A stretch of 48,478 bases of DNA, from positions 1 to 48,478 of the forward strand of contig CAKUJT010000008.1 in the NCBI GenBank assembly GCA_934661765.1, read 5' to 3'. The position numbers and the translations under genes are program-made. The DNA is from an uncultured Senegalimassilia sp. (GTDB lineage Bacteria; Actinomycetota; Coriobacteriia; Coriobacteriales; Eggerthellaceae). Shown in pieces: positions 16,502-28,195 of the stretch (the stretch's first letter is position 1; the number at the start of each line of letters is the position of its first letter). Under the pieces are notes generated by a model, which saw nothing but the letters and a program-made list of their open reading frames with translations, did not search any database and was not told the origin of the DNA.

Positions 16502-17488
16502 ATGGGCGTCCCCGACAAGCAGTACCCGCTGAACGTATACCGCCTCATCCTCATGACGGCGGCCGCGGTTTGGGGCTTGGGCTTCGTGATCGGCAAAAGC
16601 GCCATCGCAACCGTGGGCGCCACGTGGTTCACCGCTATCCGCTTCCTTGGGGCGGGCATCGTGCTGGTCATCCTCTTGTTTCCCCACCTCAAGCGCAATT
16701 TCTGCCGCAAAACGTTGAAGGCAGGGCTGATCATCGGCGTGGCCACGTTCGTGGGCTTCTGGACGCAGTTTCTGGGCCTGGGCCTGACCACGCCCTCGAA
16801 GAACGCCTTTTTGAGCGCGTGCTACTGCCTGACCGTGCCATTCATCTGGTGGGTTGTCTCCCGCCGCCGCCCGCCCGCGAAAACCCTTATCGCCGCGGCC
16901 ATCTGCACCGTCGGCATCGGGCTGGTGTCGCTGACCGAGGGCTTCTCCATCAGCTTAGGCGACGGCGTCAGCATCGCCTCGGCGTTCCTCTACGGCGCCG
17001 AGATCGTGATCATCGGCCTGGTCATGCGCGACAACGACGTCCTGACCATCACCGTCATCCAGCAGTTCACCGCCGGGACCCTGGCCCTGTTGCTCGCCCT
17101 GACCACGCAACCCATGCCCACGGCGGCGCAAGTGACCACGCCCGAGTTCATAGGCGCCATGACTTACGTGGCCATGCTCTCGGCGGCCTTCGGCGCCGTA
17201 GCGCAGAATCTGGCGCAAGCTCACGTGTCCCCTTCCGAGGCCGGCCTGCTCTGCTCGCTTGAAAGCGTGTTCTGCGCGCTGTTCAGCGTGGCGTTCTTCG
17301 GCGAGGTGCTCACGGTCCGCATGGCGGTAGGCTTCGTGCTCATCTTCGGCTCCATCGTGGCAACCCAACTCGGCGACAAAGGCGGCGAAGCGGCCGTGGC
17401 CGACTCCGCAACCGGTGGATCTTCGGGTGGCGAAAGCCCCGCATCGGGAAAGCCCGCCAAGCGAAACCGCGGCCGAATAGCCCGCTGA
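16502..17488 (+). CDS. EamA-type (DMT superfamily) transporter
   Basis: A 328-residue membrane protein with ten predicted transmembrane helices in two EamA repeats (about residues 10-145 and 160-295). Features include WGLGFVIGKSA in the first helix and a conserved-looking PSEAGLLCSLESVFCALFS in the second repeat. It ends in a hydrophilic Ser/Gly/Lys-rich tail of about 35 residues. Family members export amino acids, nucleosides or other metabolites; the substrate is unknown. The ATG at 16502 follows AGGAG. The 192-base gap upstream (16310-16501) shows a weak promoter-like pair TTGAAC/TACTGT around 16427-16455 and no gene. Confidence 0.87.
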   Translation: MGVPDKQYPLNVYRLILMTAAAVWGLGFVIGKSAIATVGATWFTAIRFLGAGIVLVILLFPHLKRNFCRKTLKAGLIIGVATFVGFWTQFLGLGLTTPSKNAFLSACYCLTVPFIWWVVSRRRPPAKTLIAAAICTVGIGLVSLTEGFSISLGDGVSIASAFLYGAEIVIIGLVMRDNDVLTITVIQQFTAGTLALLLALTTQPMPTAAQVTTPEFIGAMTYVAMLSAAFGAVAQNLAQAHVSPSEAGLLCSLESVFCALFSVAFFGEVLTVRMAVGFVLIFGSIVATQLGDKGGEAAVADSATGGSSGGESPASGKPAKRNRGRIAR

Positions 17489-17594
17489 CCTGCGGGCATC
17501 ACAGCGGGTTAACCGATTTCCCTAACTAGACGCAACAAGTTCGTGCCCTCGATACCATGTCCACCCTTACCCAGCTGATGGCATTTCGGCCCCG

Positions 17595-17614
17595 CGCCGG
17601 CGAGCTCGCCGGCG
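17595..17614. repeat. Perfect 20-bp palindrome
   Basis: CGCCGGCGAGCTCGCCGGCG reads the same on both strands. It lies about 185 bases after-the-fact upstream of the amidinohydrolase gene and 107 bases after the transporter stop. Lacking a T-run, it is either a weak terminator for the transporter or an operator. Confidence 0.45.
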
Positions 17615-17698
17615 TCAAACACGACTGCCCCAGGCCCCCGACATTAAGTCCGCCGCGGGCAACACATTGTTTCCGGCTCGTTTCGCCGGCTTCGGGGC

Positions 17699-17704
17699 TA
17701 TAAT
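17699..17704 (+). promoter_or_regulatory. Consensus -10 (TATAAT) before the DDAH-like gene
   Basis: A perfect TATAAT 95 bases before the start codon, with no convincing -35; a CCGGC...GCCGG repeat lies just upstream (about 17673-17689). A transcript from here would have a leader of about 90 bases. The 311-base gap 17489-17799 holds no gene. Confidence 0.5.
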
Positions 17705-17799
17705 GCCCAAGGAAGCAGCTATCTTTTATCCCAACGAACGTGCCGCGCGACAAGCAGCTGCAATGCGCGCCGGCAACATGCACCCAAGGAGAGAGAAGC

Positions 17800-18576
17800 A
17801 TGACGAAGTTCAACCATGTCATCATCCGCCGCCCTGGTAAGTCGCTGTGCGACGGCATCACCAGCGCTCCCGAGCTGGGCCAGCCCATCTACGAGCGCGC
17901 CATCGAGGAGCACTACGACTACGAGCATGCCCTCGAGCAGTGCGGCGTCGACGTCACCGTCCTGCCTGCCCTCGAGCAGTTCCCGGACAGCTGCTTCGTC
18001 GAGGACCCGGCCGTTATCACCCGCTGCGGCGCCATCATCACCAACCCCGGCGCTGACAGCCGTAACGGTGAGAAGGACGAGATCGAGCCCGTGGTCCGTC
18101 GCTTCTTCGACGACGAGCACGTCAAGCACATCGTCTCCCCCGGCACCCTTGACGGCGGCGACGTCATGATGGTGGGCGACCACTTCTACGTGGGCCGCTC
18201 CGCCCGCACCAACGAAGAGGGCATCCGCCAGTTCTGCGAGATCCTGGCCGGTTGGGGCCTGGAAGGCTCCGAGGTCCCGCTGGAGGAGGTCCTGCATCTC
18301 AAGACCGGCGTGAACTACATCGAGGACAACAACATGCTGGTGTCCGGTGAGTTCATCGACAAGCCCGACTTCGCCAAGTACAACAAGGTGGTCGTACCCG
18401 AGGACGAGGCTTACGGCGCGAACTGCATCTGGGTCAACGGCACCGTTATCGTGGCCGAGGGCTACCCCACCGTGCTCAAGGCCGTCCAGGACCTGGGCTA
18501 CAAGACCCTGGTGGTGGATACCTCCGAGTACCGCAAGATCGACGGCGGCCTGTCCTGCCTCAGCCTGCGCTTCTAG
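17800..18576 (+). CDS. Dimethylarginine dimethylaminohydrolase-like amidinohydrolase
   Basis: A 258-residue protein of the amidinotransferase/DDAH fold. The expected catalytic set is present: acidic residues in FVEDP (Asp69), His166 in LHLKTG and the nucleophile Cys253 in GGLSC at the C-terminus; LDGGD lies between them. DDAH converts N-methylated arginine to citrulline and methylamines. Free arginine deimination or a related guanidine hydrolysis is possible but arginine deiminases are usually longer (about 400 residues). ATG 17800 follows AAGGAGAGA; upstream in-frame starts lack a site. No arginine-pathway gene is adjacent. Confidence 0.87.
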   Translation: MTKFNHVIIRRPGKSLCDGITSAPELGQPIYERAIEEHYDYEHALEQCGVDVTVLPALEQFPDSCFVEDPAVITRCGAIITNPGADSRNGEKDEIEPVVRRFFDDEHVKHIVSPGTLDGGDVMMVGDHFYVGRSARTNEEGIRQFCEILAGWGLEGSEVPLEEVLHLKTGVNYIEDNNMLVSGEFIDKPDFAKYNKVVVPEDEAYGANCIWVNGTVIVAEGYPTVLKAVQDLGYKTLVVDTSEYRKIDGGLSCLSLRF

Positions 18577-18593
18577 CACACGCTTAAAACGCA

Positions 18594-18674
18594 CGGTCCC
18601 GCAAAACCAAAGCGCTTTGCGGGACCGAATCGCAAAACACGAAGAGCCTGATCCCATCTGGAATCAGGCTCTTC
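18594..18674. terminator. Two hairpins between the convergent DDAH-like and winged-helix genes
   Basis: Stem 1 pairs CGGTCCCGCAAA (18594-18605) with TTTGCGGGACCG (18616-18627). Stem 2 pairs GAAGAGCCTGAT (18641-18652) with ATCAGGCTCTTC (18663-18674). Both are perfect 12-base arms. Stem 2 is followed on the minus strand by GTGTTTTG, a weak U-run for the convergent regulator gene. Confidence 0.65.
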
Positions 18675-18756
18675 GCTTTCAGGGGCGCGGAACCGTCCGC
18701 AAACCCTTACTATATTTGCAACTACGTCGCAACGCGCCCTGTCCGCTAGGGTTGTC

Positions 18757-19089
18757 TTACCCGGCGATCGCGTGCAGCTGCTCGTCTTTCGCCTCCGGCG
18801 TGGGCACGTGGTAGGTATTGCTCAGGCGCATGCCGTTTTCCGCATAGCGGGCAACCGAGATGATGAAGCCCTCCTTGCGCAGACGCAGGATGGCGCGGTC
18901 GACGGTCTTCAGGCTGACCTGCAGCGCTTCGGCGATATCACGCTTGGACTCGGAGCAACCCGCCGCGCCGTAGGAGGCGATAAAGCCCAGGATAAGCAGC
19001 TGCGAGTTCGTCAGCGTGCGCTTGCCGTCCGCAAGCGTGATGTCGTCGTCGATCTCGGTCGTGGTCTCAGCGGTCGTCTCAGTCGTCAT
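18757..19089 (-). CDS. Small winged-helix DNA-binding regulator under c-di-GMP riboswitch control
   Basis: A 110-residue protein: a Thr/Glu-rich acidic head (about 25 residues), then a winged helix with LTNSQLLILGFIA, GCSESKRDIAEAL and the recognition segment VSLKTVDRAILRLRKEGFI. It is a paralogue of the protein at 47917-48240, with about 41 of 70 core residues identical by eye. ATG 19089 follows GAAGGA. The leader on the minus strand carries a consensus promoter, a cyclic-di-GMP-I aptamer and an overlapping terminator, so expression should depend on c-di-GMP. Its regulon is unknown; motility or surface genes would fit the signal. Confidence 0.85.
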   Translation of the reverse strand: MTTETTAETTTEIDDDITLADGKRTLTNSQLLILGFIASYGAAGCSESKRDIAEALQVSLKTVDRAILRLRKEGFIISVARYAENGMRLSNTYHVPTPEAKDEQLHAIAG

Positions 19090-19180
19090 AGTCCTTCTCC
19101 ATAGGTTCGCGTTCCAATGCTTATGACCCCCGCTCGCCAACAACGCAAGGCGAGCAAAACCTGCAAGCTGAACTGGAGAA

Positions 19181-19236
19181 ATAAAAAGCAGCCAGCTGCA
19201 GTGGCTCCCCGAAAGGGGAACTGTGCAACTGGCTGC
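19181..19236 (-). terminator. Riboswitch expression-platform terminator
   Basis: On the minus strand a long stem (outer arms GCAGCCAG and CTGGCTGC at 19229-19236 and 19188-19195, inner CCCC/GGGG capped by a short loop) is followed at once by TTTTTAT (19181-19187). Its 5' arm overlaps the last 15 or so bases of the upstream aptamer, so the two structures should exclude each other. Confidence 0.88.
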
Positions 19237-19290
19237 CATTTCAGGCCCTATAGCTTTGCGTCATCACCTTTCGATGATTTTGCCGATATG
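19221..19290 (-). promoter_or_regulatory. Cyclic-di-GMP-I riboswitch (GEMM-I aptamer)
   Basis: Read 5' to 3' on the minus strand: GGCAAAATCATC, a GAAA tetraloop closed by ATCATC/GGTGAT, then the hallmark GACGCAAAGC, TATAGGGCCTGAA and ATGGCAGCCAGTTGC. These match the conserved blocks of the GEMM-I family in order. The base equivalent to Vc2 G20 (first G of GGCAAA) appears to be G, which favours c-di-GMP over cGAMP. The usual variable hairpin after CCTAA is missing, giving a compact aptamer. Because the aptamer's 3' part is also the terminator's 5' arm, ligand binding should prevent termination, making an ON switch; that logic is inferred. Confidence 0.9.
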
Positions 19291-19291
19291 A

Positions 19292-19320
19292 AAAATATCA
19301 CGCGAAAAACCGTATGTCAA
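19292..19320 (-). promoter_or_regulatory. Strong sigma70-type promoter for the riboswitch transcript
   Basis: Perfect -35 TTGACA (19315-19320), a 17-base spacer and TATTTT as -10 (19292-19297). Transcription would begin near 19285, at the 5' edge of the aptamer. Confidence 0.8.
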
Positions 19321-19802
19321 GGGGTGTCCGCCCCTCCCCATGGCAGGCCCCCTACCACCGGTTGCATCAACTCCCCAAAAGGCAGAACGGACACGTGGGG
19401 CGAACCTCCCGATAATCAAGAAATGCCACGTCAACAAGCCTTTCTTCAGCAAAGGAGCAGGACACGGTAAAGGGCGATTCCCAACCAAAACCCGATATTC
19501 CGGCATCCCTACAACTCCCTGGTGTCGAACCCTCGCACCCCTCGTCTTCCGCCCCTCCCGGGCATTCGAACCCACACTTTTCGCAATCTGCGGATACCAC
19601 CTGCGGTCACATCCGCGCTGCTGTATTAACTCTTCATTAATTTACGACAATGCCGTAGTTATGCAGCTTGATACGTTATAAGTTGCGATAATCTATCTTC
19701 TTAGCATTTGGCAGGCGTTCGGCCACCTGCTGGTGCTGCAATCAACCGCTGAGCAGCATCTTCAAAGAAGAACACGTTCGCATAGTAGGTCAGGAGTCAC
19801 AC
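19321..19802. other. 482-base stretch with no recognisable gene
   Basis: GC-rich from 19321 to 19625, then AT-rich up to the next gene. On the minus strand GTTCGA-type motifs occur twice (near 19515 and 19568), but they cannot be folded into a tRNA with a paired T-stem and acceptor stem. Possible reading frames have no ribosome site and odd composition. The AT-rich part (19620-19700) probably holds the promoter of the plus-strand operon (TATAAG and GATAAT hexamers near 19677 and 19688), with a leader of about 100 bases. Confidence 0.5.
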
Positions 19803-21218
19803 ATGAGAGACATACGCGTCAGCGACATCACGATGAGGGAGGCAATCGCCTCCAAGGCGCTTTCCCTATCCTTTAAGGAAAAGCTAGAAATCGTGAAGAT
19901 CCTAGACCGTATCGGCGTGGGCTCCATCGAGGTCGAGGGTATCGAGTCCTCCAAGGTAGACAGCTTGCGAATCAAGTCCATCGCCTCCCTGGTGAAGAAC
20001 AGCACGCTCGCCGTGCCGGTGAAGATGGACGAGGACAGTATCCAGGCCGTCTGGAACGCCGCGAAGGGCGCGAAGCATGTCCGCCTGCAGGTGGAAGCGG
20101 CCGTCAGCCCCTCCTGCATGGAGTATATCCAGCGCAAGAAGGCCGATACGCTGATCGCCGACGCCGCCGAGGCGGTGGCGAAGTGCGCCCAGCTCACCGA
20201 CGACGTCGAGTTCGTGGCCATCGACGCCACCCGCACCGACGTGGCCTACCTGGCCCGCGTCATCGACGCCGTGGTCGCCACCGGCGCCAAGACGGTCACC
20301 GTCTGCGACGCGGCCGGCTCCATGCTCCCCGAGGAGTTCGCCCAGTTCATCGCCGACCTGTACCAGGCCGCGCCCCAGCTCAAGGACATCGACCTGGGCA
20401 TCTCGTGCTGCAATAACCTTAACATGGCCGACGCCTGCGCCGTGGCGGGCGTCATGGCCGGCGCCTCCATCGTCAAGGCCACGTCCTACCCCATGGGCGT
20501 CGTCGCGCTCGACAACGTAGCCCGCATCCTTGCCGCCAAGGCCGACGCCCTAGGTGCCCAGAGCAAGGTGCGCGTGACCGAGCTCAAGCGCGCCATGAAC
20601 CAGATCTCCCGCCTGTGCTGCGACGACCGCTCCAAGACGTCCCTGTTCACCGGCACCGTCTCCGAGGCCGTCGAAGGCGTGGTGCTCACCGCCGGCGACG
20701 ACCAGGCAACCGTCATGCAGTACGTCGAGCGTCTGGGCTATAGCCTTTCCGACGAGGACGCCGAAGCCGTGTTCGAGGCCTTCAAGAAGATCGCCGCCAG
20801 CAAGGAGCGCGTGAGCGCCACCGAGCTGGACGCCATCGTGGCCTCCGCCGCGCTGCAGGTGCCCCCCACCTATACCCTCGACGGCTACGTCATCAACTCC
20901 GGCCTGAGCTTCAAGGCAACCTCGCACATCTCGCTGCGCAAGAACGGCGAGCTCATCGAGGCCGTGTCCCTGGGCGACGGCCCCATCGACTCCTCGTTCA
21001 AGTCCATCGAATCGGTCGTGGGCAAGCACTACGAGCTTGACGACTTCAGCATCCAGGCCGTCACCGAGGGCCGCGAGGCCATGGGCGAGTCGGTCGTGAA
21101 GCTGATCGCCGACGGCAAGGTGTATTCCGGCCGCGGCATCTCCACCGACATCGTCGAGTCCAGCATCCGCGCGTACATCAACGCGCTCAACAAGATCGCC
21201 TACGAGGAGCAGAACTAA
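19803..21218 (+). CDS. LeuA/homocitrate-synthase-like protein lacking the catalytic metal histidines
   Basis: A 471-residue protein with a DRE-TIM-like barrel (residues 1-270), a linker region, and a LeuA-type allosteric dimer domain (about 350-465, starting LDGYVINSG). It aligns in layout with 2-isopropylmalate synthase, but the active site is altered. The DxTLRDG start reads SDITMREA, and the metal-binding HxHND segment reads SCCNNLN, so neither metal histidine is present. A normal Claisen condensation is therefore unlikely; it may do other chemistry, or bind and sense a product. The ATG at 19803 follows AGGAG. Its stop overlaps the next start (TAATG), so it is co-translated with the epimerase/acyl-CoA synthetase fusion, suggesting joint work on a carboxylic or acyl substrate. 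Confidence 0.78.
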   Translation: MRDIRVSDITMREAIASKALSLSFKEKLEIVKILDRIGVGSIEVEGIESSKVDSLRIKSIASLVKNSTLAVPVKMDEDSIQAVWNAAKGAKHVRLQVEAAVSPSCMEYIQRKKADTLIADAAEAVAKCAQLTDDVEFVAIDATRTDVAYLARVIDAVVATGAKTVTVCDAAGSMLPEEFAQFIADLYQAAPQLKDIDLGISCCNNLNMADACAVAGVMAGASIVKATSYPMGVVALDNVARILAAKADALGAQSKVRVTELKRAMNQISRLCCDDRSKTSLFTGTVSEAVEGVVLTAGDDQATVMQYVERLGYSLSDEDAEAVFEAFKKIAASKERVSATELDAIVASAALQVPPTYTLDGYVINSGLSFKATSHISLRKNGELIEAVSLGDGPIDSSFKSIESVVGKHYELDDFSIQAVTEGREAMGESVVKLIADGKVYSGRGISTDIVESSIRAYINALNKIAYEEQN

Positions 21219-23710
21219 TGAAGCTTTCCTTTTCCACCCGCGGCTGGGCCGACCACTCCTGGGACGAGTTGGTAAGCACCGCCCTTGAAATGGATTTCTC
21301 GGGCATCGAGATCCACAACCCCATCACCAACGCGGCGTTCACCGGCAAGGGCGGCCCGCTTGACCGCTACAACACGCAGGCAACGGCCCGCGCCCTGCGC
21401 GACAAGGGCCTTTCCATCCCCGCGTTCGACTCCTCGGTCGATATCTCGGCCGGCGAACAACAGGTTCAGGACGCCAAGGACCTTATCGACCTGGCTCAGG
21501 CCGCAAGCGTGGGCATGGTGTGCGTGGTCGTCCAGCACGACGACGAGGACGCCATCCACGCGGCGCTTTCCCAGCTGGTCCCCTACGCCGAGGAGCACGG
21601 CGTGGTGCTGCTGATCGAATCCAGCGGCATCTTCTCCAGCACCTCGCGCCTGACCGACATCATGGACCGCTACGCCAGCGACTACCTGGGCGCCCTGTGG
21701 GACGTCCACAACGTCTACCGAGTGGGCGGCGAAAGCCCGGCGACCACCATCAAGAACCTGGGCGCCTACGTCAAGCATGTGCACATGCGCGACTCCGACG
21801 ACGACGGCTCCTTCAACCTGGTGGGCGAAGGCACCCTGCCCATCGACGAGGTGGTTCGCGCGCTGTCCTCCATCGACTACGACGGCTTCGTGTCGCTTGA
21901 GTGGGACCCCGCGTGGATGGCCGACCTCACCGACATGGAGGTCATCTTCCCCCACTACGTCAACTACATGGAGCAGTTCGAGGACACCCGCGGCAAGCGC
22001 CGCACGCTCTACCTCAACCACGACGGCACCGGCGAGTACGTGTGGAAGAAGGACGAGCTCATCGACCTGACCTTCCCGCAGGTGCTCGACAAGATGGTCG
22101 AGTGCTTCCCCGACCAGTACTGCTTCAAGTACACTACACTGGACTACACGCGCACCTACGAGGAGTTCCGTGACGACGTGGATACGTTCGCCCGCGCGCT
22201 CGTATCGATGGGCGTCAAACCCGGCAGCAAGGTTGCCATCTGGGCCACCAACGTGCCCGCCTGGTACATCACCTTCTGGGCCGCCACGAAGATCGGCGCC
22301 GTGTTGGTCACGGTGAACACCGCTTACAAGATCCACGAGGCCGAGTACCTGCTGCGCCAGTCCGACACGCACACGCTGGTCATGATCGACAGCGCGCTGG
22401 ACTCCAACTACCGCCAGATCATCAACGACCTGTGCCCCGAGATCGCCGAGACCAAGCCCGGCGACCAGCTCCACTGCAAGCGCCTTCCCTTCCTGCGCAA
22501 CGTCATCACCGTCGGCTTCGACATGCCCGGCTGCCTGAACTTCGAGCAGGCGATGGAGCGCTCCGAGCTGGTCCCGCTTGAGAAGATCCAGCGCATGGCC
22601 GCCGAGGTGCGCCCCGACGACGTGTGCAATATGCAATACACCTCGGGCACCACGGGCTTCCCCAAGGGCGTCATGCTCACGCACCGCAACGTGGTCAACG
22701 ACGGCAAGTGCATCGGCGACCGCATGGGCCTGTCCACCGCGGACCGCTTCATGATCCACGTGCCCATGTTCCACTGCTTCGGCATGACGCTGTCCATGAC
22801 GTCGTCCATGACCCACGGTGCCACCATGTGCCCCATGCCCTACTTCAGCGCGAAGGCGTCGCTGCACTGCATCACGCAGGAGAAGGTCACCGCGTTCAAC
22901 GGCGTGCCCACCATGTTCATCGCCATGTTCAACCACGCCGATTACCGCAAGACCGACTTCAGCCATATGCGCACCGGCATCATGGCCGGCGCCGGCTGCC
23001 CGCCCGAGCTCATGAAGCGCGCCGCGCAGCCCGACGAGATGAACATGACCGGCATCGTGTCGGTGTACGGCCAGACCGAATCGGCCCCGGGTTCCACCAT
23101 GAGCGCCTGGACCGACCCGCTCGACCTGCGCACCGAGACCGTCGGCTACGCGTTCCCGCACGTGCAGTGCAAGATCATCGATCCCGAAACCGGCGAGGAG
23201 ATGCCTGACGGCCAGATCGGCGAGTTCTGTTCGCGCGGCTATAACATCATGAAGGGCTACTACAAGATGCCCGACGCCACCTTCAAGACGGTGGACGAGA
23301 ACGGTTGGCTGCACTCCGGCGACCTGCTCATGCGCGACGAGCGCGGCTGCTTCGTGGCCACCGGCCGCCTGAAGGACATGATCATCCGCGGCGGCGAGAA
23401 CATCTACCCGAAGGAGATCGAGGACTTCGTCATCACGCACCCCAAGGTCAGCGACTGCCAGGTGGTGGGCGTGCCGGACGCGAAGTACGGCGAAGAGGCA
23501 CTGGCCTGCATCATCCTCAAGGACGGCGAGGCCATGACCGAGCCCGAAATCCGCGAGTTCATGATGAGCAACATCGCGCGCCACAAGGTGCCCCGCTACA
23601 TCAAGTTCGTGGAGTCCTACCCCATGAACGCTGCCGGCAAGATCCTCAAGTACAAGATGAGGGAGGCCGCCGTCGAGGAGCTGGGCCTTCAGAACCTGGT
23701 GAAGAAGTAG
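21218..23710 (+). CDS. Fusion: sugar phosphate isomerase/epimerase barrel plus AMP-forming acyl-CoA synthetase
   Basis: A single 830-residue frame. Residues 1-255 are a xylose-isomerase-like TIM barrel, with acidic and His residues expected at the metal site in LIESSG, DVHNVYR, KHVHMRDSD and SLEWD. From about 265 to the end is a complete ANL-type adenylating enzyme: YTSGTTGFPKGV (P-loop), YGQTESAPG, LHSGDL, GRLKDMIIRGGENIYP and the catalytic Lys in NAAGKILKYK. The synthetase half resembles fatty-acyl-CoA synthetases. Such a fusion is unusual; it could pass a product of the barrel straight to CoA activation. The start overlaps the preceding stop by one base. I see no internal stop or frameshift that would suggest an artefact. 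Confidence 0.88.
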   Translation: MKLSFSTRGWADHSWDELVSTALEMDFSGIEIHNPITNAAFTGKGGPLDRYNTQATARALRDKGLSIPAFDSSVDISAGEQQVQDAKDLIDLAQAASVGMVCVVVQHDDEDAIHAALSQLVPYAEEHGVVLLIESSGIFSSTSRLTDIMDRYASDYLGALWDVHNVYRVGGESPATTIKNLGAYVKHVHMRDSDDDGSFNLVGEGTLPIDEVVRALSSIDYDGFVSLEWDPAWMADLTDMEVIFPHYVNYMEQFEDTRGKRRTLYLNHDGTGEYVWKKDELIDLTFPQVLDKMVECFPDQYCFKYTTLDYTRTYEEFRDDVDTFARALVSMGVKPGSKVAIWATNVPAWYITFWAATKIGAVLVTVNTAYKIHEAEYLLRQSDTHTLVMIDSALDSNYRQIINDLCPEIAETKPGDQLHCKRLPFLRNVITVGFDMPGCLNFEQAMERSELVPLEKIQRMAAEVRPDDVCNMQYTSGTTGFPKGVMLTHRNVVNDGKCIGDRMGLSTADRFMIHVPMFHCFGMTLSMTSSMTHGATMCPMPYFSAKASLHCITQEKVTAFNGVPTMFIAMFNHADYRKTDFSHMRTGIMAGAGCPPELMKRAAQPDEMNMTGIVSVYGQTESAPGSTMSAWTDPLDLRTETVGYAFPHVQCKIIDPETGEEMPDGQIGEFCSRGYNIMKGYYKMPDATFKTVDENGWLHSGDLLMRDERGCFVATGRLKDMIIRGGENIYPKEIEDFVITHPKVSDCQVVGVPDAKYGEEALACIILKDGEAMTEPEIREFMMSNIARHKVPRYIKFVESYPMNAAGKILKYKMREAAVEELGLQNLVKK

Positions 23711-23733
23711 CAGCTTCCATACACCGACATTTT

Positions 23734-23759
23734 GCGGGGGCCGTTTTGCGCGCCCCCGC
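23734..23759 (+). terminator. Intercistronic GC hairpin before the PFOR gene
   Basis: GCGGGGGC (23734-23741) pairs with GCCCCCGC (23752-23759) across a 10-base loop. It is followed by TCGCGTTTTC, a poor U-run, so partial termination or RNA processing between the fusion gene and the oxidoreductase gene is likely. Confidence 0.55.
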
Positions 23760-23798
23760 TCGCGTTTTCAAACCATCGTTGCGGAGAGGGGCTTCACA

Positions 23799-27395
<3,597 letters not shown>

Positions 27396-27431
27396 GCGGC
27401 ACGACAACACCGTGCAACCTCCTATACAAGC

Positions 27432-27478
27432 AAGGCCCGCGAGCGCTCGGGAAACCGAGTTGGCTCGCGGGCCTTTTT
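27432..27478. terminator. Strong intrinsic terminator after the PFOR gene
   Basis: AAGGCCCGCGAGC (27432-27444) pairs perfectly with GCTCGCGGGCCTT (27463-27475), and a run of T follows on the plus strand to 27478. On the minus strand it follows the stop of the convergent sorting-signal gene. Confidence 0.93.
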
Positions 27479-27482
27479 GCGG

Positions 27483-28193
27483 CTATCGCTTGTTTCGGCG
27501 CCACACGGCCAATGCTATGCCGATTGCGGCAATGATCAGCACGGCTACCAGTGCGCCCAAGGCGATGGAGTCACCTGTTTGCGTCAGCTGTGAGAAGATG
27601 CTCTTCCAAGCCGGTTCAGGGCGTGCGGGAACGGCATCTAGCTCACCCGAATCGTCTTCGGCCGTAATCTCCCAGCGGATGGTCTTGCTAGCATCGGCCA
27701 GCTCGTTGCCCACCGAGGTCGGAACGTTCAGCCGCAGGTCAAGCGTAGCGTTTCCATCGGCAGCGAACGTGGCGATCTTCGCGGTTTGGGCGAACACGCT
27801 GGCAGGCGTTCCCGTCTCCAGCACACCTGAGGAGGGGCCTGTGCTCACGGCGGCCGTCAAGGAAATCGGTTCCAGCGCACGGGCGGTGTCCTCGTCGACG
27901 ACGGCGCGAACGAAGATGCTCACCTGGCCCTGAACGCCCTTCGCTTCGATCTTGATGGGCTGATTGCGCATATCGCCGGGCATGAGGTCCTTGAAGGCCG
28001 GGAACAGGTCTACCCCGCCCGAGGGCGCCTCCATGCCGGAGACTGTCAATTGCCGTGCGGTGCCGTCGTAGGCTATGGAAGGCACATCGGCAGCATAGGC
28101 GCTGGCCGGGGCTAGCAGCAAAGCCGCTCCGAACAGGGCTGCTATCAGGAAGCGCACAGGACCGCCAGCGCGCTTGCGATGCATCAAGGTCAT
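27483..28193 (-). CDS. Secreted surface protein with LTQTG sortase sorting signal
   Basis: A 236-residue protein: signal peptide (about residues 1-34, ending AYAA), an extracellular domain of about 165 residues without known motifs, then LTQTG, a hydrophobic segment and a basic tail RRNKR. The order motif-membrane-positive tail is that of a sortase substrate, with Thr in place of the usual Pro. It is last in the SipW operon; its ATG follows GGAGGTG, which lies inside the end of the preceding gene. It could be the wall anchor or base of a fibre built from the upstream products. No sortase is encoded in the window. Confidence 0.8.
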   Translation of the reverse strand: MTLMHRKRAGGPVRFLIAALFGAALLLAPASAYAADVPSIAYDGTARQLTVSGMEAPSGGVDLFPAFKDLMPGDMRNQPIKIEAKGVQGQVSIFVRAVVDEDTARALEPISLTAAVSTGPSSGVLETGTPASVFAQTAKIATFAADGNATLDLRLNVPTSVGNELADASKTIRWEITAEDDSGELDAVPARPEPAWKSIFSQLTQTGDSIALGALVAVLIIAAIGIALAVWRRNKR

Positions 28194-28195
28194 GG

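Noticed and set aside
19500..19625. tRNA-like GTTCGA motifs on the minus strand
   Set aside because: No T-stem pairing at the expected positions and no acceptor stem or anticodon arm can be formed.
19590..19625. T-box-like GGTGGTATCCGC on the minus strand
   Set aside because: The match to the T-box sequence has an inserted base, and there is no specifier stem or following terminator for an aminoacyl gene.
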